64,000 bases of DNA from Gymnopus androsaceus JB14 (lineage: Eukaryota; Basidiomycota; Agaricomycetes; Agaricales; Omphalotaceae): assembly GCA_009733575.1 (NCBI GenBank), contig ML769427.1, positions 248,001-312,000 of the forward strand, written 5' to 3'. Shown one piece after another: positions 24,925 to 36,925 of this stretch; position 1 is the stretch's first letter, and the number at the start of each line of letters is the position of its first letter. Both the position numbers and the translations under genes were made by a program. The notes below the pieces were generated by a model. That model made no database searches. It was not told the origin of the DNA and saw only the letters and a list, made by a program, of their open reading frames with translations.

Positions 24925-25164
24925 TATATACATACATCACATTTTAGGGACCATTGTCCGCATGGACACTTACCAATACTGTACCTATTATTAGATTTAG
25001 GGTACTGTACAGTTTCACAGACATTGAATATATAAGCTGTAGTAGTTTACCTATAGTCCCCATCGCTCTGCATACTACTGCTTTACTGTCCTCTCAGACA
25101 ATACTAAAGCTCTCTCACACAACTGTTTCACTCCTCACATCAGAAAAAACTGTTTTGAGCCCAG

Positions 25165-25345
25165 GAGGATTTGAGGTCTCCTAGGCCTCTTAGGCAACCT
25201 GAGGCATCCTAGTTGGCCCAGGATAAAGGGCAAAACTTTGGACACCTCAGGTATCCTAGTCATCCTAAGTGTCCTGGGACATCCTGAGACATCCTAGGAC
25301 ATCCTGGGATGTCCTGAGGGTATCCTGGGGTATTGGCCTCCTACT
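25165..25345 (+). repeat. CCTGG/CCTAGG-rich degenerate repeat array
   Basis: A run of motifs such as CATCCTGAGA, CATCCTAGGA and CATCCTGGGA with a spacing of about 10 bp, in the leader of Copia 1. The same kind of array occurs at 37,440-37,740, 41,400-41,620 and 42,265-42,590. Confidence 0.75.
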
Positions 25346-25699
25346 GTATTCATTCCCCCATATTGCCCTAAGTCCCTTGAATGCCTATTAGAATGATTGT
25401 GCACCTTAAATGTGCAAAATTGATCTTAATTGATCTTTCAGCACTTTTGGTAGAACATCAAACAAACGGTTTTCTATTGGCATATGGTTTTAGTACATAG
25501 CCTTTTATGAACACTTGCCGATGCTGGTAGGAATGATCAGATCGGAGATGGAAATATGGATGGAATTAAAAATGCAATCAACACCTAACACTAAGTCAAT
25601 GGGTAAAAGACACGTTGGATAGATTCAATGTTCATAACTGAATCATGCACTTCTTAATTGAATGTTGCTGACTTCCTTTTATAGAACTCTTATCAAACA

Positions 25700-26615
25700 A
25701 TGTCTTCCACTGCCATTACGGTTATTCCTTATTTGGATGGTACCAACTACAGCACATGGTCTACTGCCATGGTTGCCTATCTCCGCCTCCAGAAACTCAT
25801 CGGATATATCAACGGACAATACAATTGTCCTGTCCAAACCTCACGAGTTGCTACACAAGCTGAAGTCACAGCAGGAACTCATTCTGCCAATTAAGTGATT
25901 GACATGTCCCCTGCTGATATCTTGGAGAAAATGGCAACCTGGGATGACAATGACAATGCTGCAATTGGTGCCATTGCTTTGCATCTCCCGGACCACATCC
26001 GCGAAACTGCTGTTAAGGATACCGCTGCTGAAACTTGGAAGCATCTCAAAGACACTTATGGAAGTCCCGGTGCTGCAGGCATGTTTGGTATCTTTAGGGA
26101 AGCCATCATGTTCGAAATGGCTGAAGGAGTCAATCCGGCTATGCCGATCTCTTCCCTCCAATCAATTTTCTCACGCCTTACTGATTCCGGATTGGTTCTC
26201 ACCAATTCAATCCAGGCCATGATCTTACTTGCCGCCTTACCCAGATCCATGGATGGTCTCACCAGGTCAATCTTGTCTCAATATGATGCAAGTAACTTGA
26301 CAATCGCAGCTATTATTCCCACCATCCAGGATGAATTCAGACGTCGCCGTTCCACCACCGTTTCTCTTCAATCTCGCCTTTCCACTGTGAAGAAATGTCC
26401 TGTCAACAGATCTTGGAATAACCAAAAGAAGAAGAAGGATAACCAGGGAGCGCCCAAGGGGCTGCAAACTGGTACTCCTCCCCAATCTGGTGATTCCGAT
26501 GGAAACAACAACAAGAAGAAGAAATTCAGGCATGGTGGCAAGGGCAAAGGCAAAGGCAAGGCTCAGGCTCATGAGGCAACCGTGGAAACTCCTGTTGCCG
26601 CTTTTGCTGCAGCTT
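25700..26615 (+). pseudogene. Copia 1 gag (5' part)
   Basis: ATG 25,700 begins MSSTAITVIPYLDGTNYSTW, the usual Copia capsid start with the YxxW pattern. A TAA at 25,892-25,894 interrupts it, after which the frame continues (TWKHLKDTYG, LLAALPRSMDGL) to a Lys-rich nucleocapsid-like tail. The frame is cut at 26,616 by a hAT-like MITE. Joining across both MITEs restores FAAAYIAVVPG. Confidence 0.85.
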
Positions 26616-27341
26616 TAGAGGTGGGCACGAATACATACTCGAGTATATTCGTTATTCGTGGTACGAATATTTGTCACCTCAAATCCACTATTTATACTCG
26701 AGTATATACTCGAATATTTGTACAGACATATATTCGCGAATAGATATTCGTGAATAACGAGTATTTTAGGACAAATACTCGAGTATACTTGTGATTAATT
26801 AACAACATTACAAATAAAGTAAATATAGGCTCGAACATGTAAGTAATAATGTTGAATTACTATATTAGTGTTTAATAATAATATAAATACAGTCTGTATA
26901 CATTTCCGAGTACTATTACATGACACAAAATTGTGGCGGTACTGAGAATTGAACTCTGCTGGTCAGCTATCACAGGAAGGCCTGACCTTAATCCAGAGTC
27001 GGCGCCCATAACCACTAAGCCACACAGATTTTATTACAGTTACATGTCAATAACATTATATACATATTCAAACATAGCCGAATTAAGTTATATATTGAAT
27101 TTTTGCTTAAGTAATGAATACCTCACATGCTCGTGCTAACGAGCACGTGATATCGGCGAATATTCGCGAATATTCATGAATAAAGTACCACGAATATTTG
27201 TGACATCAAAGTGGCTATTTATACTCGAGTAAGTACTCGTGTAACGAATATATTCGTCACTCGTGACTCATTATTCGCGAGTAACGAATGGCTAAATATT
27301 CATGAATACTCATGAATATTCGCTATTCGTGCCCATCTCTA
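26616..27341. mobile_element. hAT-like MITE 1 (726 bp)
   Basis: Terminal inverted repeats read TAGAGGTGGGCACGAATA (left) and TAGAGATGGGCACGAATA (right, reverse complement). A perfect 8-bp target duplication TGCAGCTT flanks it (26,608-26,615 and 27,342-27,349). TAGRGNTGGGC ends plus 8-bp duplications are typical of hAT transposons. The subterminal zones are packed with CGAATA/TATTCG palindromes. No transposase is encoded. Confidence 0.93.
26932..27030 (-). other. tRNA-like sequence inside hAT-like MITE 1
   Basis: On the minus strand it reads GTGTGGCTTAGTGGTTATGG with a good Pol III A box (TGGCTTAGTGG, 27,012-27,022), and ends with a B-box-like AGTTCAATTCT (26,945-26,955) and CCGCCACA. Acceptor-like ends pair (TGTGGCG). 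It is closely related to 27,670-27,766. It is not called as a tRNA gene because the anticodon loop lacks the usual U33 and it is inside a transposon. Confidence 0.6.
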
Positions 27342-27353
27342 TGCAGCTTACGT

Positions 27354-28272
27354 TAGTCATGGGCATGAATGCCGAGTGTCTGTGAATATTCATGAATACA
27401 TTTGCATTCGGCACTCGAATGTTGAATGTTTGTTGTTGAAACATTCACATTCACATGAATGCACACTCGAATGCGAATATCCATTTCAAGGTAGCAAACA
27501 TTCAATCTTAGAACTTCGAATATATTTGAATATATTCGAGTGCATTCGAGTTAAAGACTTAATAGCTCAATACCAATACAAAGAAAGTAAATAATCATGT
27601 TAAAATACTTTATTAATACTATACACATAATGCATATACATCTCTAAATGCTGTTGTAAGCTACAAATTTGTGGCAGCATTGTGAATTGAACCCTGCTGG
27701 CCAGCTATCACAGGAAGGCCTGACCTTAATCCAGAGTCGGCGCCCATGACCACTAAGCCATATAGATTTGATTACCTTAAGATGTCAATAACATTATATA
27801 CCCATTCAAATATAACATTATTGAGCTGTATTAAGTATTTTAGTGAGAAGCTATAACATGGACAAGCATCGTTGCAATGAGCATGTGACATGGTGCTTGT
27901 CTATTTCATAAATGGCACTGTAACTAACCTAGATAGCATTATTAAGCTGTATTAAGTGTTTTAGTGAGAAGCCAAACATAGACAAGCATTGTTACAATGA
28001 GCACATGACACAGTACTTGCCTAATTCCATAAATGGCATTTTACCGCATCGTAACGAACCTAGTTTTGATTGACTGGCTTGACTGGCAATACATTTAAAT
28101 ATATTCGAATATAATATTCTTATACATTTGACATTCGAGGCATTCGCATTCGCAAATGTTTGCATGAAAAACATTTGAATGTGCACTCAAATGCAAATAT
28201 CCTGATTTGGGGCATGAGTATTCACACCTCGAATGTCGAATGCATTTGAATGTGTATTCGTGCCCATGTCTA
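27354..28272. mobile_element. hAT-like MITE 2 (919 bp)
   Basis: Ends TAGTCATGGGCATGAAT and TAGACATGGGCACGAAT (reverse complement of right end). The flanking 8-mers GCTTACGT (27,346-27,353) and GCTTACAT (28,273-28,280) match at seven of eight; the mismatch is again a CG/CA transition. It inserted a few bases from MITE 1 and shares its internal tRNA-like core and CATTCG/GAATG-rich ends, so it is a diverged member of the same family. Confidence 0.88.
27670..27766 (-). other. tRNA-like sequence inside hAT-like MITE 2
   Basis: Second copy of the tRNA-like core. Here the B box (GGGTTCAATTC, 27,684-27,694) is closer to consensus and the A box TGGCTTAGTGG (27,750-27,760) is identical to the first copy. 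Confidence 0.6.
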
Positions 28273-28282
28273 GCTTACATTG

Positions 28283-31200
28283 CTGTTGTTCCTGGTATCA
28301 CCAATGGTAGCGAAGTTTCTTCTCCTCTGGTCGAATCTTTTGACCCCTACACCGGAGATTTTGATCCCCTCCTTGCCAACATGAAGGTTGAGGAAGAGGA
28401 GATCAATCTTGGAGGACTTGTTGACTCCTATATAGATGTCTATGAGGGCGAAACTTCTGGAACTGGTGAAGAGCAATTGATTTTCTGGCAAGTTCCCTCC
28501 TTTTCTACAATTAAGAAAAAGTTCACTAAAATTTTGCACCAGATATCTAAACAGAACTCCTACGATTATACGATGCACACTATCTCGAGGCCATCTGTGG
28601 ATGGACCTATAAACACGCAATACGATTTTAGTGCTCCTACTTTGTATTTATTGGACTCTGTATGTAATCCACAACCCCTTGATGGGGTTGAATATATAAA
28701 TTATATGCATAATTGTGTGAATAAGGAACAATGCACAGAGATTCAAGTTACAGCCAGTTCTTCTAATCAGAAATGGCTGCTTGATTCAGGCGCTTCAGGA
28801 CATTTCACCCCATATATTGAAGATTTTGCTGACTACAAGGAATTTGAAACTCCTCGTCCAGTACAAACTGCTGATGGTTGCAATGATTCTTTCATTTTGG
28901 GATCTGGGACAATTTACATTCATCACCAGAATGGCACTGGCTTTACCCATACGACTAAGTTACATCCGGTGTTTTACCAACCACATTGCCCACACCGCTT
29001 ACTTTCAATTGGTCAATTGAACCAACAAGGCTGTTATACAGTCATAAATGAGGATAGAAGTCAGATTCATACAAAGTCTGATCATAAGATCATAATGACC
29101 TGCAATCCCGATTTTATCAGTGATAGCCTTCATTGGCTCCACTCAGATATATTAAATCCAGAGCGTGAAATGGTCTCAATGACTTCAATAGATTACAACA
29201 CTTGGCATAACCATTTTGGTCATCCTGGAAATGATGTTTTACGAAATGCTCCTAGACATGTACAAGGTCTTCCTAAGCAAATACCTATTCCCAGTGAGAA
29301 AACTCCATGTAAAGGTTGCACTCTTGGCAAAGCCCCGCAGCAATCTTACCCCCCTTCAAACAAGCGAGCAGAACACATTCTAGATCTGATTCACATGGAT
29401 CTAAATGAATTACCAACTTTATTGTATCACAAATTCAAATATGTGATTATGTTATTGGATGATTGTTCTTCATATGCCATTTCGATCAAATTGCGTCAAA
29501 AATCTGATGCATTTCAAGCCTTCAAAGATTATAAATCTTGGGCTGAAAAGCAAACTGGTCAAAAGATCAAGAAGATACACATAGATTGAGGGGGAGAATT
29601 TCTAAACAAAATCATGGAAATGTTTCTCAAAGCTGAAGGTATTGAGGTCCAGAAATCTGAACCTCATGTTCATCAACAAAATGATTGCGTGGAACACATC
29701 AATTGCACACTTATAGACAAATTGGAATCAATGCAGCATCATGCCTGCTGTCCTGAGTCCTGGTGGGAATTTTCATATTCCACTGTGATGCATGTGTACA
29801 ATTGCACACCAATGCATTGATTGAACTGGAAGACTCCAACTGAAATCTTTACTTGGAAGAAACCAGATGTTTCTTATTTTAGAACATTCGGTTCTGGTGC
29901 TTACGTTTTTATCCCTAAAGGACAATGTAAAAATAAACAATCTGCACACTCTGAGGCTATGATTTCCATTGGATACAACCAAGGAAGCAAAGGATATATA
30001 TTCATGCAAAACAACAACACCATTTACACTGGTGCACAGGCTACCTTTTACAAAACTTGGTTCCCGAGTTGTAAATCTGAATCTGGAGAAGGAGAAAAAC
30101 CCAACAAACCTGTCCAGTCTAACCCTTATGATAAATTCGACTCTTCACAACCCTCAGATGGTGATGCAGACACACCACCTGATGATCTCAATCTCTTTGA
30201 TCCAGATCAAATACTGTTTTCGACTCAAGATGAGAATGCGAATCATCCACCAGATCTGCCTGGTGAATTTGACAATGACAATTCTTCTGATGATGGCCTC
30301 CCACCTCATCAACCATCTCAGTCTCCATCAATAAGTCCACCTCCACAGGATAATCGCTGTCCACCTACACCTCCTCATCCTGATCCTTTCAATCATAGAC
30401 CAGAGGATGTTGCGGAATGGAAATGGCAGAATCCTGTGAGAGAACGTAGACCCCCTACCCAACCTGGCATGGTTCCTACTCCTGGAACTAGTGCTGGATG
30501 GCAATGCCAAACGGCTTGCAATATTCCTTTACCATTAAATGATCCTGCACAACCTCAGGCTGGTCCTTCAAACAGACCACACTCTCCTATTCCTGATTCA
30601 GATGAAGATGAGCCTGTATCATCAAATAATGATGACACGGAACCTGAATCTGAAGTGGATATCATGTCAATGATCAAGGAAGGGGGAGTAAAATTACAAA
30701 ACTTCTTGCTTGCTCATTTGATTCCCTATTCAAACTCCCTTGCCAAGTTTGACATTCAAAATTATTTGAATAATTTCCCTGACTCATGGTCACAATGAGC
30801 AGATTACCAAAGTGCCGGTAATAGTCAGGAAGAGATCAAAAAATGGGATTGAGCTTTCATTGAGGAAATTGATGGATTAAAACAACAGAACGTTTTTGAG
30901 GTTGTCAAATTACCTCCTGGTTGTAAACCTATTAAATGTCAATGGGTTTTTAACAAGAAGAGAGATGGTCAATACACAGCCCAACTCATTGCTAAAGGAT
31001 TTTCACAAGTTCAAGGGATAGACTATACCAAGTTGTTTTCGTCTGTTGCATGATTTGAAACATGTAGAACACTCCTAGCTTTAGCCGCTTTAGAAGACTG
31101 GGAAATCCAGGCTCTTGATGTCAAACAGGCTTATCTTTATGGCAAGCTAGATGAAGAAATCTACATGGAACAACCCAAAGGCTTCGTTAAGGACAAAACA

Positions 31201-32434
31201 AAGGTTTGGAGGTTACACTGATCGCTTTATGGTCTGAAACAGTCAGGCTTATCCTGGTGGAAAGAGTGCACTGCCTCTATGGGTAAACTAGGATTTAAGC
31301 GCTGTAATTCAGATGCCGGTGTATACGCCTTCAAAGATAAAGGCAAAACCGTAATTGCCATTGTATATGTCAATGATGCATTGTTCATGGGTTCTGATAA
31401 AGATTTAGTCCTAAAAAAAGAAAAAGGAATTTATGAAAATATGGGATTGCCGTGATCTAGGTGAACCAAAAGAGTTCCTTGGCATGCGCATAACTCATGA
31501 TTGCAAGAAGCGAAAATTGATTCTTGACCAAAGGGATTACCTTATCAAAATCATTTGCTGATTTTGCATGGATAAAGCAAAAGAAGCTCACACCCCATTA
31601 CCTTCTTCTTGGATACCATCTGCAAACAATGGTTGTGTAGACCCTCAACTGCAACACCAGTACCAAAGCATCATTGGATCATTATTGTACCTTATGTTAG
31701 GCACACGTCCTGATATTGCTTTTGCGGTTATCAAATTAAGTCAATTCTCTGCAAATCCAAGTAAAGACCATTACGCCAAATCACTTCATATCCTACGCTA
31801 CCTTTTATACACCAGGAACTATGAACTTGTGTTTGACGGTCTTTTGGATGCTGGCTTTCTAGCTTATTGTGATTCTGACTGGGCATCTGATCCTGATGAT
31901 CGAAAATCCCATACAGGGATGATCATCCAATTAGCAAATGGTCCAATATCTTGGGTTTCCCATAAACAGAAGACCATTGTGCTTTCTTCCACTGAGGCCA
32001 AATATATGGCACTGTCTGACTCATGTTGACATCTCATGTGGCTCCAATCTCTATTCAATGAAATTGGAGTTTCAATTCAATCTTTACCATTACTGGGTGA
32101 CAAATTACAATCAAGGTTCCATCTTTCTTGCTTTGAATCCAATTCAAGAGAGAAGAACCAAGCATATTGATATATACGCTTCCATTATATTCAGGAAAGA
32201 GTCAAATTGAATGAAGTCGAACTATTTTATGTTCGCACCGAAGATAACATTGCAGATATTCTAACAAAAAATCTTGCACTTGTTAAATTCGCAAAGTTTA
32301 AGGATCTTTTGGGAATTAACTTTGAAGAAAACAAACCCTTCCAGAAATTAACATTCTACAAAGGACATACCCCTGATCCAGGAACTTTAGATGACCAGGC
32401 AAAGAAATCATTGAGCTCCTTGAGCTCAAGATAG
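28283..32434 (+). pseudogene. Copia 1 protease-integrase-RT-RNase H
   Basis: Order: protease with WLLDSGASGHF (about 28,770); integrase zinc region WHNHFGHPGN...CKGCTLGK; integrase core up to HID-stop-GGEF; Pro-rich linker; reverse transcriptase (QWVFNKKRDGQY, EIQALDVKQAYLYGKLDEEI, SLYGLKQSG, IVYVNDALF in place of YVDD); RNase H (SHTGMIIQLANGPISW, LSSTEAKYMALS) and ADILTKNLALVKF before the stop at 32,434. Eight internal TGA stops (29,587; 29,818; 30,796; 30,850; 31,051; 31,219; 31,559; 32,027) fall where Arg is expected. Single-base or dinucleotide shifts occur at about 31,420 and 32,175. Confidence 0.93.
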
Positions 32435-32764
32435 TCAAGAACATGTTGCAGGAAACATTGCCAAAGGCCAAGCTCATGTTTGGTCTTGGAGTTTGGTCTT
32501 GGATCCAGCTCCCGCGACCTACTTCTCCATCTTCGGACTTCATGTTCCTTCAATGTATGGTAGCAAAGCACAGAAGTCTCTATCCTCCAATAACATGTGC
32601 CTTTGATGGCTTCGGATTTGATAGCAGGACCGGCTTTTGCTACATATTCAGTCAACTTGGCCTTAGAGCTCCCGTTGCCCTTCTTACATAGATTTTATTT
32701 TCTTTTCATCTAAAGATCCCTTAAACCTTATCCCCGCCGATCCATTGATCTTAGCGAGGGGGAG

Positions 32765-32936
32765 TGTTGAAAGATATGCTTGCGATCATGGACACATGAT
32801 CAGGTACTTTGTACCGTGATATTCAACATCAGCTTACCAATCACCAAAATCACATTCCTATGTGTTGATATCATTTGATTAATGTCATTCGCTATTTATG
32901 TACATGTGATTATAGCTAGGATATCAACTGCTGATG
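32765..32936 (+). repeat. Copia 1 right LTR (shared segment)
   Basis: Starts TGTTGAAAGATATGCTTGCG right after a GAGGGGGAG polypurine tract. It ends where Tnp2-like coding sequence resumes on the minus strand. Confidence 0.8.
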
Positions 32937-34277
32937 AATTTTACCAACATGTTCATCAGGTACAATGTAATTGCTGGGAACATTAACAGGATGATAGGCT
33001 TCCCAAGGCCAGTCATATGCATGTTGAAAGACACCCACACTGACTTTGGTGGATGCTGCATCATCAAGACAAAGAACATGCCTAGAAAGATAGTGTATGA
33101 GCCCTTTGAGGATGCAATGCATGCTGTACACAACAAGCATGCAAGTGGGATCCCAATAGGGTAATAACCACATTGATGACCAGTGGACACCATGCTCCTT
33201 GAAGATTTTCTTCCATTCAGATAAAGTGTCTGCTGTCCTTCAAGCATATGCAGTGTCACACATTCACTGCACAATGCAATATGACCAGCAAGAGTAATTG
33301 GTGTCCATGATAGAGCTCTTTCCCTGCAAGTCACATACACTGCAGATGTAGTTCCAGAGTTATGACCTTGTAGTCTGGCCAGCTTTCATGCCATAGAGAG
33401 GTCATTGATGGAAAGAATGATGGCAGCTTCAATGAGTACATCTGAGTCTGAATCTGCTGTGCATAATAACTGTATACCAGGACTCCAGATCATTTGGAAT
33501 TGCTCAATGACCGGGCAAAGGAAGTAGTCACACTGCTCAGAATCAGGTTCCTTAGGGTCCAGGAATGATGCCACTGATGAACATGAATTCTGACAGATGA
33601 CAATTGTCTGTGGTGAGTGTGAGATTAGCAGCAGAGATGACACCAGCAGAGTGGTGATTTCTTTGAGCACGTATACCATTTGGGTTGAAAAAGTCCATGT
33701 GTAAAGCAAACACAAGGCACACTTTGTTGCCGTGGTTGATGAAAAGCTTGCCATCTGGTCCTCAAAAGTCCTGAAGGAAATTGGCTTCAAAAACATTGGA
33801 GGAAGAGTGATGCTGAGAGCCTGAACAGATTCTTGATCATGCATCTGCAGCTGCAGCATTCAACTGGGCCAAATATACTGGATCTGCAAGGACATGAGCA
33901 AGGTAGTTTGGCAAGGATCTGACAAGATATGGTTTGATTGGCTGGAGTGTTCCACCACTTTGGGCTTGTAATAGACCAGTCCCACAGCAAATGCAACCAG
34001 GCGTCCCAATGATATTGTTGCTACACTCATTGGAAAATATGGGAGATTGCATGCTAGGGAGCAATCTGGCTGGGTATGTAGCCATACACTCTGGACAGGT
34101 TGCATGAAGCTTGTACTTGCCATCAATGTTGAAATTGCAGAGTGCTTCATGTAATGAATGCAGCATTCCTGCTAAAAGCTCAGTGTGCAAAGCGGAGAGC
34201 TGGGGGTACCGTTTCACCTGTAGCAGTAAGGATAATCTATTAAATCCTGATAAGTTATCAGAGACATATTTAATCAC
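32937..34277 (-). pseudogene. Tnp2-like (CACTA-type) transposase gene, 5' part
   Basis: The upstream half of the gene split by Copia 1. It starts near 34,277 with a Cys cluster (CPECMATYPAR...CSNNIIG...CICCGTGLL) followed by LQPIKPYLVRSLPNYLAHVL, a hallmark of a large mushroom Tnp2-like family. Later come a conserved PKEPDSEQCDYFLCPVIEQF and LPYWDPTCMLVVYSMHCIL (about 33,090-33,170). Coding ends at the Copia border with HVGKI. Several frame changes make it non-functional. Confidence 0.75.
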
Positions 34278-34645
34278 CTGTACAGCCCCAAGTACAGTAT
34301 CTGTACAAGTCAGAACCCCATTGGTACATCCCTATATAGATAAGATATTAAGAGTAAGTCACCCTATAGTAGATATATACTAGTATTTGAAGCAACTTTA
34401 GGCCAGAATTTAGTATACCTTACCTCTAGTGACCTTAGCAACATCATGTGACCTTTGGGCATTGGTTTGGGCAATGTCCAGGGGTGCAGGATATCAATGT
34501 AAAACAGACATGGATTTTAGAGCATAAGTAGGTACTGCATGGATTAAGTACTAGATCACAGGTGCAAGAATACAACAACTACTGCATAACAACAAGAAAT
34601 ATATCACAGCGCAGAGCAAAAAGAGCAAGGAATGCAACGATTGCA

Positions 34646-36925
34646 CTAGTCCATGAACTCAGCATCATCATCATCCTCATCATACCCCTCACCGGACCCA
34701 CTATCAGAGTTGGAGACAACAAAGCACTGGCTTGTCTTCCTCTTCTTACCTGTCGGTTTCTTACCCTTTCCTACAGGCTCCAAGGACTTCTTACCACCTT
34801 CTGCAGCCTTCCTACTCACTCCCACAGCAGACTTCTTCTGAGTTGTGCATGCTGGCTTCTTCCCACCACTCCCCGTTGACTTCTTAGCTCCACCATCCCT
34901 ACTCACCGACTTCTTAGCAAGTCCGCCTCTGCCTCTGCCCCTCGCCCTCTTCCCACCTCCTCCTGACTTCTTCTGAGGCTGGACATCATCCCCACCATCA
35001 GACCCTTCCTCGCCGTCATCACCAACAGCCCTCTTACGCTTGGAGCTCTTGGCCAACCATCCTCATCCTCCCTGCTATTGTCACTCCTGTCATCCCCACC
35101 CCATGCATGTTTTGAGCCAGCATCACTGCACTTATTCCTGACCCTAGGCTCAAGCTCACCATTCTTCTCCGCCTCTTTCTCATAAGACTTAGCTTCCGCA
35201 CTGGTCATACAATACCAATGTGCTCCGCCGCTGTTCCATGCATTGTACAGCCTCTTGGTCTGATCTGCAGCAAGTTGAGGATAGGAGTGCGGGATGTCCT
35301 CAGGCCATCCCTTAATGTTGACCTTGTAGGGAACAGCAATGTTCTTAGCAAAGGAAACATAGCTCATGTTGAGATTAACCATGCCCATAATCTCTTCTGG
35401 AAAAAGAAGCCCAATGTCAGAGAGGCGCCAATAAAAGGAAAGTTAGAAAAAACAACTCACAGAGTCCTTGGGTGATCAAATGAACAATCTCACTGGACAT
35501 CTCCCTCTGGTAAAGCTTTCTTGTTCCAACTGCAAAGGAGAAATTCATCAGCAATGTGCTGACAAAAAAACAAATTGAAAAAACACCTTTCTCTGCAGTA
35601 ACTACAAAGCTCTCATACAAGTTGAGGATGTCCTGGACGCCCATACAAAAGTGCGTCCAAAAGAACACATCTGCGGGACCATGTCCATAGAATCCAGGCA
35701 CAATAGTCGACTTGAAGGATCCACGGACAACCATACCAAACAAATTTGCATCCGACGACTCATACAAAAGTCAGCCTACAAAAACAAATAATTGTCAGCA
35801 CAGTACACAAGGCCATGACAAAACAACCATATCTCTTGCTGAAACAAGTTCATCTTCTCTGCTACACTCTTTGCGTGAGCACGTTTGCTTACACAAACAG
35901 CGGCAATCTTCTCCTCAGCCTTCTCCTCATTGTACTTCAGATGAAGAGCTTTCATTGTGTCAGCATCATGCAAGATGTCCTGGAGATCATCATTCCTCTT
36001 GACATGAGGATGGTGGTCCTTGAGTGGAACCCGAGAACCTTTCGCTTGAGCTAAGACTAAGCATTAGAAAGTTCAAAAACCACCCAAAAATTATTTACTC
36101 ACTAGCATTCAATTCTTTGCCCTTGAAATATACCAAAACATTATAGTCGCTAGCCTTCTTCTGAGATTTCATTGAAGGAAGTTGGTGGGAAAGCTTTTTG
36201 ATGTGATCAACAGAGACATTATTAAGCTTGGCATACTTTGCAAAGAGCTCTTCCTGCTCCTCAAAAAGTTTATTGATGTTGGCAGCAAGCTTCTCCAAGC
36301 AATCCTGAGCAGCTTGCCTCCTGAGTCTATGTTCTTCCGTGCCCATCTCTGACCTCTTCTTCTTCTTACGTGGCTCAGGATCATTGCCAGACCCATCAGC
36401 AGCATCAGCATCACCAGGCAAAGAACATTCACCAGCCACTTCTGCACCAGAAGCACCGTTAGTTGACATGGAGGTGCCAGCAGAACAAGTCAACCCAGCT
36501 GATGCATCCACAGCGGGACCTGCAGAGGCATCTGACAAAGCATCAGCAGAAGCAGTTGGTGTATCGTTGGTCATGGCAGCTGCAGCAGAAGCGTTTGATG
36601 GACCATGATCAGGAGTAGAAGATGCGCTGTTGGCTGTGCCAGTGCCAGCAGAAGTGTTAGAAGTATCCAACAAAGCTTCAGTAGAACCAGCTGGCACATC
36701 ATTGGCCATGGCAGCTGCAGCAGAGGCGTTTGATGGACCATGATCAGGAGTAGACAATACACTGTTGGCTGAGGCAGCACCAGCAGAAGCGTTTGAGGTA
36801 GCATTGGTGGAAATAGCAACTGGGGAAGAATCATCAGCATCGTCAGCTGCAGCACTGGACAACCTGTTGGGGGAGCCATCAGAAGGGCTCAAGCTGTTTG
36901 TAATGTTGGTCAGCACTGCACACAC
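34646..36925 (-). CDS. Agaricomycete orphan-family protein, often transposon-associated
   Basis: Several exons. The first (36,925-36,095) has a Ser/Ala/Asn-rich N-terminus with an imperfect tandem repeat (TPDHGPSNASAAAAM twice), a KKKKRSEMGTEEHRLRRQ basic stretch and a coiled-coil-like Glu/Lys segment. Further exons hold VSKRAHAKSVAEKMNLFQQE, FGMVVRGSFKSTIVPGFYG and SYVSFAKNIAVPYKVNIKGW, then PEDIP and GGAHWYCMTSAEAK. The C-terminus is Lys/Gly-rich with acidic end. The FxMxxRG...GWPxxIP...HW pattern belongs to a big mushroom-specific family of unknown function often found beside Plavaka or KDZ elements. Nuclear location is suggested by the basic tracts. Exon joins after 36,060 are not all fixed. 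Confidence 0.6.

Larger units (their letters stand above)
24753..32936 (+). mobile_element. Ty1/Copia retrotransposon 1, decayed, with nested MITEs
   Basis: An LTR-like segment at 24,753-24,924 is repeated at 32,765-32,936 (172 bp each, no indels). Between them, on the plus strand, are gag, protease, integrase, reverse transcriptase and RNase H in Copia order. A GAGGGGGAG polypurine tract directly precedes the second LTR. The element sits inside a Tnp2-like gene. Two hAT-like MITEs are inserted in gag. No clear 5-bp target duplication is seen and similarity to the first LTR stops at 32,936, so the right end may be truncated or the LTR boundary misjudged. Confidence 0.88.

Noticed and set aside
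26932..27030. A functional tRNA gene
   Set aside because: A and B boxes are good but the anticodon loop is atypical and the sequence sits in a MITE with a sister copy.
24753..32936. A clean 5-bp target duplication for Copia 1
   Set aside because: The bases next to the two LTR segments (TTGCC and AATTT) do not match, so I cannot claim intact boundaries.
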